A stretch of DNA of 10,425 nt from JBOGWY01 sp050694015 (GTDB lineage Bacteria; Actinomycetota; CADDZG01; WHSQ01): positions 1-10,425 of the forward strand of contig JBOGWY010000060.1 of assembly GCA_050694015.1 (NCBI GenBank). The letters run 5' to 3'. The notes below the pieces were generated by a model. It was given only the letters and a program-made list of their open reading frames with translations, was not told the DNA's origin and did not search any database. Made by a program: the position numbers and the translations under genes. Position 1 is the first letter of the stretch. Every line of letters starts with the position of its first letter. Positions 5,421 to 10,425 of the stretch are shown piece after piece.

Positions 5421-6185
5421 CTAAAGGGTCCCGAGATCCTCCAAGGGCCAGATGATCACGAAGCCCCGCCCGATGATCTTGTCCTCCTCGATCGCCCCGA
5501 GGAAGCGGGAGTCCTGGGAGTTCCCCCGGTTGTCCCCCATCACGAAGACCCGACCCGCGGGGACCCGGCACCCCTGACCGGCCACGTCCATCTTGAGACG
5601 GCGACAATCCTTCTCGGTGAGCGATGGGCTCGAACGATCCTGGTTGTGGTTGATGTAGTCCTGCTCGACGCGTTCGCCGTTGACAATTAGCTTGCGCGGC
5701 GTTCCCTCGTAACGGATCGTGTCGCCACCGACGGCGACCACGCGCTTGATGAAGTCCTCCTCGTCACCGGTCGGGAGCCCGACGAGCTCGCGCAGGAAGT
5801 TGCGGATGTCCTGGGGCCACGGCACGTCCGGCGGGGGGCCGAGCAGCTCGCGTGCGAACACGATGATGTCGTTGCGTCGAGGCTCGTGAAGGCGGTAGCT
5901 GATCTTCTCGACGAGCACGCGGTCCCCCACCCGGAGCGTCGGGATCATCGATCCCGATGGGATGAAGAACGCCTGCACGAGGAACGTCTTGATCACGATC
6001 GCGATCAGGAACGCGAACACGACGAGCATGGGGAGCTCGGCGACCTGACGTAGGAAACTGCGCCCGCGGGAGCGCTTCTTCTCCTTCCGTTTAGGTTCGC
6101 GCGCCTTCTCGTCCACGATGACGGCGGGCGTCGTGGCTGGAGTCTCCTCGGTGGGAGGTGGCTGCTTCTCCCCGGCGTCGGCCAC
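5421..6185 (-). CDS. lepB: Signal peptidase I (second tandem copy)
   Basis: This membrane-bound type I signal peptidase removes signal peptides from exported proteins on the outer face of the membrane. A cytoplasmic, Pro/Lys-rich N-terminus (1-49) is followed by one transmembrane segment (about 51-72, LPMLVVFAFLIAIVIKTFLV). Then come the catalytic Ser79 in FIPSGSMIPTL, the general-base Lys147 in DFIKRVVAVGGDT, and the conserved VFVMGDNRGNSQDSR (213-227). An insertion of about 25 residues before the last motif carries two cysteines (194 and 206), absent from the upstream copy, which could form a disulfide outside the cell. The GTG start shares its first G with the TAG stop of the upstream lepB. 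The length is 254 residues. Tandem signal peptidases between rplS and rnhB are also known in Streptomyces (sipW-Z), so this is a familiar actinobacterial arrangement. Confidence 0.95.
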   Translation of the reverse strand: MADAGEKQPPPTEETPATTPAVIVDEKAREPKRKEKKRSRGRSFLRQVAELPMLVVFAFLIAIVIKTFLVQAFFIPSGSMIPTLRVGDRVLVEKISYRLHEPRRNDIIVFARELLGPPPDVPWPQDIRNFLRELVGLPTGDEEDFIKRVVAVGGDTIRYEGTPRKLIVNGERVEQDYINHNQDRSSPSLTEKDCRRLKMDVAGQGCRVPAGRVFVMGDNRGNSQDSRFLGAIEEDKIIGRGFVIIWPLEDLGTL

Positions 6186-6859
6186 TACAGTCCACTCATA
6201 TCCGATGGGGGCCAGATGAGCACGAATGCGCGCCCGACCACGGTGTCTTCCTCGATCGGCCCGAAGCTGCGGGAGTCGTCGGAGTTGTTCCGGTTATCAC
6301 CCATCACGAAGATCATGTCGGGCGGGATCTCCGCGGGACCGAAGGGCGAGATCTCGACGCCTTCCGGAAGGTACGGCTCCACGACAGCCTCGCCGTTGAC
6401 GTAGACGCGTCCGTCACGACCTTCGATCGTGTCGCCTTCGACGGCGATGACCCGCTTGATGAAGTCCTGCGAGCCGCCCGTCGGGAACCCGAACAAACTG
6501 CGGATCCCGTCGACGATGTCCTGCCACAACGACGGATCCTCCTCCTCCTCCTCGAGCGGAGGGGGGCCGAAGTTCTTCTCGAACACCACGACGTCGCCTC
6601 GATCGGGATCGGCGAAGCGGTAGCCGACCTTCTCGACGAGGACCCGGTCCCCCTCGACGAGCGTCGGCTCCATCGAAGCAGACGGGATGAAGAACGCCTG
6701 CAACAGGAACGTCTTGATCAGCAGCGCGACCGCGAACGCGATCACGACGAGAACGGGAAGCTCGCGCCAGAACGGCTTGCGTCTCTGATCTTCGAGCCCC
6801 GGATCTACGGAGGAGGCGTCGTCGTCGCGCGCGATCGCCTCGGCCGGCGTTGCAGCCAC
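6185..6859 (-). CDS. lepB: Signal peptidase I (first tandem copy)
   Basis: This type I signal peptidase has 224 residues. A short acidic cytoplasmic N-terminus is followed by a single membrane segment (about 34-56, LPVLVVIAFAVALLIKTFLL). The catalytic Ser62 lies in FIPSASMEPTL, Lys135 in DFIKRVIAVEGDT, and MIFVMGDNRNNSDDSRSFG spans 182-200. It differs from the downstream copy by an Ala in place of Gly in the Ser motif, by a five-Glu run (103-107) encoded by GAG/CTC repeats, and by lacking the cysteine-bearing insertion. The two copies are clearly paralogues but well diverged, which suggests an old duplication with possible specialisation in substrates. The GTG start shares a base with the rplS TAG stop, giving the same TAGTGGC junction as between the two lepB genes. 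Reinitiation after termination is the likely mode of translation. Confidence 0.95.
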   Translation of the reverse strand: MAATPAEAIARDDDASSVDPGLEDQRRKPFWRELPVLVVIAFAVALLIKTFLLQAFFIPSASMEPTLVEGDRVLVEKVGYRFADPDRGDVVVFEKNFGPPPLEEEEEDPSLWQDIVDGIRSLFGFPTGGSQDFIKRVIAVEGDTIEGRDGRVYVNGEAVVEPYLPEGVEISPFGPAEIPPDMIFVMGDNRNNSDDSRSFGPIEEDTVVGRAFVLIWPPSDMSGL

Positions 6860-7206
6860 TACGCCTGGCGCCGCTCTTTGACCTTCGCCTTCTTGCCCAC
6901 CCGAGTGCGGAGGTAGTAGAGCTTGGCCCGGCGAACGTCGCCCCGCGTGGCGACCTCGATCTTGGCGATCATCGGCGAGTGGATCGGGAACGTGCGCTCG
7001 ACACCGACCCCGAAGCTCACCTTGCGGACGGTGAAGGTCTCGGACAGCTGGCTCCCGCGGCGCCGGATCACGATGCCCTCGAAGACCTGGACACGCTCCC
7101 GTTCCCCTTCGACGACCCGGACGTGAACCCGAACCGTGTCACCGGGACGGAAGTCGGGCAGGTCCGAGCGCAGATATGGCTGCTCGACTACATCGGTCGG
7201 ATTCAT
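6859..7206 (-). CDS. rplS: 50S ribosomal protein L19
   Basis: L19 is a component of the large subunit at the interface with the 30S. The 115-residue protein matches the family over its whole length: FRPGDTVRVHVRVVEGERERVQ, FEGIVIRRRGSQLSETFTVRKVS, GVGVERTFPIHSPMIAKIEV and RRAKLYYLRTRVGKKAKVKER. ATG 7206 is preceded by AGGGAG at a usual distance. In most bacteria rplS follows trmD; here the two tRNA genes lie directly upstream instead, and the gene begins a tight run with two signal peptidases, rnhB and DUF2469. A hairpin in the leader (7235-7252) may matter for regulation or RNA processing between tRNA-Glu and rplS. Confidence 0.97.
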   Translation of the reverse strand: MNPTDVVEQPYLRSDLPDFRPGDTVRVHVRVVEGERERVQVFEGIVIRRRGSQLSETFTVRKVSFGVGVERTFPIHSPMIAKIEVATRGDVRRAKLYYLRTRVGKKAKVKERRQA

Positions 7207-7234
7207 CGCCGTTACTCCCTCGTTCTCATGTCAG

Positions 7235-7252
7235 CCGCGTACCGGCACGCGG
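7235..7252 (-). other. Hairpin between tRNA-Glu and rplS
   Basis: CCGCGT and ACGCGG form a 6-bp stem around a 6-nt loop, in the 53-bp gap between the tRNA-Glu 3' end and rplS. No T-run follows on the minus strand, so it is not a clear terminator. It may be an rplS leader structure or a processing signal. Confidence 0.35.
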
Positions 7253-7259
7253 TCGTTCG

Positions 7260-7334
7260 TAGCCCGGACGGGATTCGAACCCGTGATCTCCGCCTTGAGA
7301 GGGCGGCGTCCTTGGCCATCTAGACTACCGGGCC
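7260..7334 (-). tRNA. tRNA-Glu (anticodon CTC)
   Basis: A full cloverleaf of 75 nt can be drawn. The acceptor stem GGCCCGG/CCGGGCT includes one terminal G-T pair, with discriminator A. The D-arm is closed by GTC/GAC. The anticodon stem CCGCC/GGCGG holds the loop CTCTCAA, with anticodon CTC at 7299-7297. A 5-nt variable loop is followed by a T-arm ACGGG-TTCGAAT-CCCGT. No CCA is encoded. It lies 9 bp after tRNA-Gln, so the two are probably made as one precursor. tRNA-Glu is a direct substrate of the GltX encoded just upstream. Confidence 0.96.
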
Positions 7335-7343
7335 ATGCTTGCG

Positions 7344-7416
7344 CTGGGGCGCCTGGATTCGAACCAGAACTAGCGGTACCAGAAACCGCCGGGCTGCCAG
7401 GTTACCCCACGCCCCA
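7344..7416 (-). tRNA. tRNA-Gln (anticodon CTG)
   Basis: A full cloverleaf of 73 nt can be drawn. The acceptor stem is TGGGGCG/CGCCCCA with discriminator G, and the D-arm is closed by GGG/CCC. The anticodon stem GCGGT/ACCGC holds the loop TTCTGGT, with anticodon CTG at 7382-7380. The variable loop has 4 nt, and the T-arm is TCTGG-TTCGAAT-CCAGG. No CCA is encoded. It lies 60 bp after gltX. A possible -10 element (TATCCT, about 7435-7430) precedes it, but no good -35 is evident, so it may depend on readthrough from gltX. Confidence 0.96.
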
Positions 7417-7476
7417 ATATCGGCCCGAGGATACAAGCTGGTCCAACCGCTCCCGCATCGATCCGCTTCCTGATAC

Positions 7477-8889
7477 TCACGGGGTCACGGCGCGGAGCCT
7501 CCCGAGTGTTTCGTTCTTACCGAGGATCTCGAGCGATTCGAACAGCGGGGGCGAGACGAGGGTGCCCGTTACTGCAGCCCGGATCGGCTGGAACGCCTTC
7601 TTCGGCTTGAGGTCGCGCTGCTCGGCCAGAGTGCGGAGCGCGGTTTCGATGGCCGCGGTCGTCCACTTCTCGATGTCCTCGAGGGCTTGCGTGACGGCAG
7701 CGAGATACTCCTCCTGGCCCTCGAGCGCCTTCGCCGCTTTCTCGTCGGGCTGCGGGCGACCGAACAGGAACCGGATCATCGGGGGAGCCTCGGTCAGCCG
7801 CTTCATACGTTCGGTAAGGAGAGGCGCGACCTGAGCGAGCGTGGCGCGGCCCTCGTCGGAGTCCGCCGGTAACCCTTCGGCCACGCAGAACGGGACCAAC
7901 TCCTCGGCGATCTCGTCGGGTGTCTTGGCGCGGATGTAGTGCCCGTTGATCCACTCGAGCTTGTTGACGTCGAACGCGGCGGGGTTCTTGTTCACACGCG
8001 CGAGCTCGAATGCCTCGATCGCCTGTTCCGTAGAGAACACGTTCGTGCGATCGTCGAGCGACCACCCCAACAGCGCGAGGTAGTTGAGCATCGCCTCGGG
8101 CAGGAACCCCTGCTCCCGATACGCACTCACCGACACGTCGCCCCATCGCTTGGACAGCGGCTTGCCCTTGTCGTCGACGATCAACGGCAGGTGGGCGAAG
8201 AACGGGACCTCCTTGATGCCCATCGCCTCGCGCAACAACAGCTGGCGCGGGGTCGAAGCCATCAGGTCGTTGCCGCGGACGATGTGAGTGATACCCATGA
8301 GGTAGTCGTCGACCGTCACCGCGAGCATGTAGGTGGGGGTCCCGTCGGCGCGCATGATGACGAAGTCGGGGGTGCGTCCCAGATCGGTCGTGACGTCGCC
8401 GAGGACCTCGTCGTGGAAGGTGATCGTGCGGTCGTCGGGAACGATGAAACGGATCGAGGGACGGTCCTCACCACGGCTCCGTTCCGCCAGCGCGCGGTGG
8501 TCGGGACGACGGCCCTCCTTGCGTGCGAGTTCTCGTTCCTTCTCGACATCTTCGGCCGTCGAGTGGTCCTCGTAGGCGAAGCCTTCGTCGACGAGTCGCT
8601 GCGCCCACTCACGGTAGATGTCGAAGCGCTCGCTCTGCCGGTAGGGGCCGTGGTCCCCCCCGATGTCGGGGCCCTCGTCCCAGTCGAGTCCCAGCCACCT
8701 CATGTCCTCCAGGACGGCCTGATAGTTCTCCTCGGTGGCACGTTTCGCATCGGTGTCGGCGATGCGGAGGACGAAAGCACCGTCGTGACCGCGCGCGAAG
8801 AGCCAGTTGAACAACGCCGTGCGCGCGTTGCCGACGTGGATCGAGCCACTGGGCGCGGGCTCGATGCGTGTCCGTACCTGAGCCATCAC
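7477..8889 (-). CDS. gltX: Glutamyl-tRNA synthetase (class I)
   Basis: GluRS activates glutamate and charges tRNA-Glu. In bacteria without GlnRS it also charges tRNA-Gln, which GatCAB then amidates. Class I signatures are present: PAPSGSIHVGNARTALFNWL (11-30, HIGH-type HVGN), IADTDAKR (43-50), the TPTYMLAVTVDDYLMGITH strand (184-202), VRGNDLMASTPRQ, and KPLSKRWGD (243-251, KMSKS-type). The C-terminal half is the helical anticodon-binding region. The zinc-binding cysteines of E. coli GluRS are absent in the 105-135 region, as is usual in actinobacterial enzymes as far as I recall. The start is GTG 8889 or the adjacent ATG 8886; the latter sits better behind GGGTGG, which can be hidden in a hairpin (8891-8906). 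The gene begins just after the hypothetical gene's stop and is followed by tRNA-Gln and tRNA-Glu. Confidence 0.96.
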   Translation of the reverse strand: MMAQVRTRIEPAPSGSIHVGNARTALFNWLFARGHDGAFVLRIADTDAKRATEENYQAVLEDMRWLGLDWDEGPDIGGDHGPYRQSERFDIYREWAQRLVDEGFAYEDHSTAEDVEKERELARKEGRRPDHRALAERSRGEDRPSIRFIVPDDRTITFHDEVLGDVTTDLGRTPDFVIMRADGTPTYMLAVTVDDYLMGITHIVRGNDLMASTPRQLLLREAMGIKEVPFFAHLPLIVDDKGKPLSKRWGDVSVSAYREQGFLPEAMLNYLALLGWSLDDRTNVFSTEQAIEAFELARVNKNPAAFDVNKLEWINGHYIRAKTPDEIAEELVPFCVAEGLPADSDEGRATLAQVAPLLTERMKRLTEAPPMIRFLFGRPQPDEKAAKALEGQEEYLAAVTQALEDIEKWTTAAIETALRTLAEQRDLKPKKAFQPIRAAVTGTLVSPPLFESLEILGKNETLGRLRAVTP

Positions 8890-8890
8890 G

Positions 8891-8906
8891 CCACCCTACG
8901 GGGTGG
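8891..8906 (-). promoter_or_regulatory. Hairpin enclosing the gltX ribosome binding site
   Basis: On the minus strand CCACCC-CGTA-GGGTGG forms a 6-bp stem with a 4-nt loop. The 3' arm is the likely Shine-Dalgarno sequence of gltX, and the stop codon of the upstream gene lies within the loop and stem. A ribosome finishing the upstream gene would open it, so gltX translation could depend on that gene being translated. Confidence 0.45.
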
Positions 8907-9294
8907 CTTCGGGGAGCCCGGCGCGACGGTAGAACACGCTTACCGAACCTCCGGTGCCGAGGTCGCGCATGTACGCGTGCGACGCCTCGGACTTCTCGAG
9001 CTCGACGATCAGGTCGCGATAGGGGCCGGGATCGCCCGGCGCGTGGCCGCGCGCCCACGTCATGTCGCTCCAGCGGCCCGCACCGCCGATGGTCAGCCCC
9101 ACGAAGTCGCCGGGAGGAAGATCGTCGCCCGCGGCATCCTCGGGAACGGTGACGTTCGATGCGTTGAGCGTCAGCTCGGCAAGCTCGTTACCCCGCACGA
9201 GCCCGGCCACGATGCTCTCGCCCAGCACGCGGATCAACGCGCCGTCGTCGTTAACGTCCACCTCCCACAACTCCGGAGGTCTCTCGACGCGCAT
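8896..9294 (-). CDS. Hypothetical protein of 132 residues between ilvE and gltX
   Basis: I do not recognise this protein. It is 132 residues, acidic, with no signal peptide, membrane segment, cysteine or obvious catalytic motif. The sequence alternates strand-like stretches (ALIRVLGESIVAGLV, ELAELTLNASNVTV, GDFVGLTIGG, GGSVSVFYRR) with one likely helix (YRDLIVELEKSEASHAYMRDLG), which looks like a small mixed alpha/beta fold. It is probably real: it fills the ilvE-gltX gap, runs on the same strand as its neighbours, and ends at the gltX ribosome binding site. ATG 9294 has no Shine-Dalgarno sequence. The frame stays open upstream to the ilvE stop (9340) without an ATG, GTG or TTG, while AGAGGGA at 9341-9335 lies about 40 nt away. 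The start is therefore uncertain. Co-expression with ilvE and gltX is likely. Confidence 0.7.
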   Translation of the reverse strand: MRVERPPELWEVDVNDDGALIRVLGESIVAGLVRGNELAELTLNASNVTVPEDAAGDDLPPGDFVGLTIGGAGRWSDMTWARGHAPGDPGPYRDLIVELEKSEASHAYMRDLGTGGSVSVFYRRAGLPEATP

Positions 9295-9339
9295 GTAGGA
9301 ATGCGCGTTCAGAAGAGCGTCGAGCTTCGTGTCGTCCCT

Positions 9340-10257
9340 CTAGTCGACGAAGTCGAGCCAGTCGAGGTACTTCTCGTCGCGCCCGCGGCAGATCTCGGAG
9401 TAGCGCTGCTGCAACGCCTGCGTGATCGGGCCCGGCTCGAAGCCCCGCCCGTCGACCTCGCAGATCGGGATGACCTCGGTGGCGCTTCCGGTCAGGAAGA
9501 TCTCGTCGGCGGTGTAGAGGTCGGCGCGGTTCAGCGACGTCTCGTGCACCGGCGTGCCCTGATCGCGTGCGATCTGGATCACGGACTCACGCGTGATGCC
9601 CGGCAACGGCCCGTCGACGAGAGGAGGCGTGAAGAGCTCACCGCCGCGGACGAGGAAGAGGTTCTGGCCCGTCGCCTCCGCGACGCGGCCCTGTGGGTTC
9701 AGCATGATCGCCTCGTCGAAGCCGGCCTGGGTCGCCTCGAGCTTCGCCATCGACGCGTTGATGTAGGCGCCGGTCGCCTTCGCGTTCGGGGGGATCGTGT
9801 TGGGGTCGCCGCGGCGCCACGACGAGAACGTGACCCGGCACCCCTTCGTCACCGCGTCGCTGCCGAGGTAGGCCTCCCACTCCCACACCGCGATCGACAC
9901 GTCGATCGGGTTCGCGGTCGGGTTAACCCCCATCTCGCCGCCGAAGCCCCGGTACGCGAGCGGGCGCACGTAGCACTCGGTGAGGTTGTTGGCCTTGATC
10001 ACGTCGAAGGTCCCACGCATCAGCTCGTCGACCGAGTACGGGATCTCCATCTGGAAGATGCGGCCCGAGCGCTCCATCCGCTCGAAGTGATCGCGCAGCC
10101 GGTACACGGCCGGGCCGCGCTCGGTCTCGTAGCAACGAACACCCTCGAACACGCCGGAGCCGTAATGCATCGCATGTGTCAGGACGTGGACGGTCGCGTT
10201 GTCCCAGTCGACGAGTTCACCGTTCATCCAGACTTTCTCGACCGGCTGGATCGGCAT
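9340..10257 (-). CDS. ilvE: Branched-chain amino acid aminotransferase (class IV, PLP)
   Basis: The enzyme transfers amino groups between glutamate and the 2-keto acids of Leu, Ile and Val, the last step of their synthesis. The 305-residue length equals that of E. coli-type IlvE. Family blocks are clear: VHVLTHAMHYGSGVFEGVR (23-41), YVRPLAYRGFGGEMGVNP (96-113), Lys160 in PPNAKATGAYINAS as the PLP Schiff-base lysine, EATGQNLFLV (194-203) with the glutamate contacting the cofactor, LPGITRESVI, and LTGSATEVIPI, which includes the phosphate-binding threonines. The start is ATG 10257 with a strong AAGGAGGG just upstream. It lies 47 bp after serA, so the two amino-acid genes are probably in one transcript. 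D-amino-acid transaminase or aminodeoxychorismate lyase, the relatives in this fold, are less likely given the YVRP and GxGVNP motifs. Confidence 0.95.
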   Translation of the reverse strand: MPIQPVEKVWMNGELVDWDNATVHVLTHAMHYGSGVFEGVRCYETERGPAVYRLRDHFERMERSGRIFQMEIPYSVDELMRGTFDVIKANNLTECYVRPLAYRGFGGEMGVNPTANPIDVSIAVWEWEAYLGSDAVTKGCRVTFSSWRRGDPNTIPPNAKATGAYINASMAKLEATQAGFDEAIMLNPQGRVAEATGQNLFLVRGGELFTPPLVDGPLPGITRESVIQIARDQGTPVHETSLNRADLYTADEIFLTGSATEVIPICEVDGRGFEPGPITQALQQRYSEICRGRDEKYLDWLDFVD

Positions 10258-10304
10258 TGACCCTCCTTAGTGGTGTTTGTTGGCCCGCGTTGTTGCCCAG
10301 CAGT

Positions 10305-10425
10305 TTAAGCCGGGTCGAGCACGATCAGTCGGGCGTCACGAAGCGATGCCTTCTTCGCGATCTCGTCCAGGACCTCCTGCGGGATGGCGGAGTCGACGGC
10401 CAGTCCCATGAGCGCCTCGCCGCCC
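10305..10425 (-). CDS. serA: D-3-phosphoglycerate dehydrogenase, C-terminal ACT-domain end (partial)
   Basis: Only the last 40 codons are in the window; the gene continues beyond the right edge. The visible end reads GGEALMGLAVDSAIPQEVLD, followed by EIAKKASLRDARLIVLDPA and a TAA stop. This is the characteristic final beta-alpha-beta of the regulatory ACT domain of long (type I) SerA, where serine binds and inhibits the enzyme. SerA oxidises 3-phosphoglycerate as the first step of serine synthesis. In M. tuberculosis serA1 also lies near the gltX gene, so the context agrees. Short ACT ends are shared with other proteins, but the GGEALMxLAVDS pattern is strongly SerA-like. Confidence 0.85.
   Translation of the reverse strand, partial: GGEALMGLAVDSAIPQEVLDEIAKKASLRDARLIVLDPA

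Noticed and set aside
7939..10260. A 773-residue plus-strand open frame
   Set aside because: It is antisense to gltX, the hypothetical gene and ilvE. Its sequence is dominated by Arg, Val, Asp and His typical of antisense shadows in GC-rich DNA, and no domain is visible.
10258..10304. A PafBC-type or T-box-like element before ilvE
   Set aside because: The gap is only 47 bp and shows a strong ribosome binding site but no TTGTC element, hairpin with T-run or T-box sequence.

Overview
This high-GC window looks like a core chromosomal region of an actinobacterium, probably from a lineage outside the well-studied genera. The evidence is the gene order rplS, lepB, rnhB, DUF2469, yraN, comM, dprA, xerC, which is the classic actinobacterial arrangement. 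Tandem signal peptidases between rplS and rnhB and the gltX/tRNA-Gln/tRNA-Glu cluster fit the same group. Every gene I can support lies on the minus strand, so transcription runs from high to low coordinates.

Right part (10425 to 7260): the C-terminal end of serA (3-phosphoglycerate dehydrogenase, ACT domain), ilvE (branched-chain aminotransferase), an unrecognised 132-residue protein, gltX (glutamyl-tRNA synthetase), then tRNA-Gln(CTG) and tRNA-Glu(CTC). The two tRNAs downstream of gltX are the two substrates expected for a non-discriminating GluRS.

Middle (7206 to 4338): rplS (L19), two signal peptidase I genes, rnhB and a DUF2469 gene. Junctions are very tight: stop and start codons share a base at rplS/lepB-1 and at lepB-1/lepB-2, and rnhB and DUF2469 overlap by 4 bp. 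The run ends in a strong GC-rich hairpin followed by a T-rich stretch.

Left part (4264 to 1): yraN and an enoyl-CoA hydratase/isomerase-family gene, then comM and dprA, then the start of xerC. Upstream of yraN and upstream of comM lie two copies of the same element, TTGTCACAC-N8-TANNNT. Its architecture and spacing match the LexA-independent, PafBC-type DNA-damage promoter of Actinobacteria (TTGTCRGTG-N8-TANNNT), with the last three bases of the upstream half changed. I infer that the DNA-processing genes (yraN, comM, dprA), and the crotonase placed between them, could be damage-inducible. This is the most interesting signal in the window.

The dprA-xerC gap (255-516) holds no gene. It contains an imperfect palindrome of about 170 bp (313-484) with nested 8-9-nt iterations and a 19-bp direct repeat. 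I see no mobile-element gene, CRISPR array or defence system. Most of the window is conserved housekeeping DNA.
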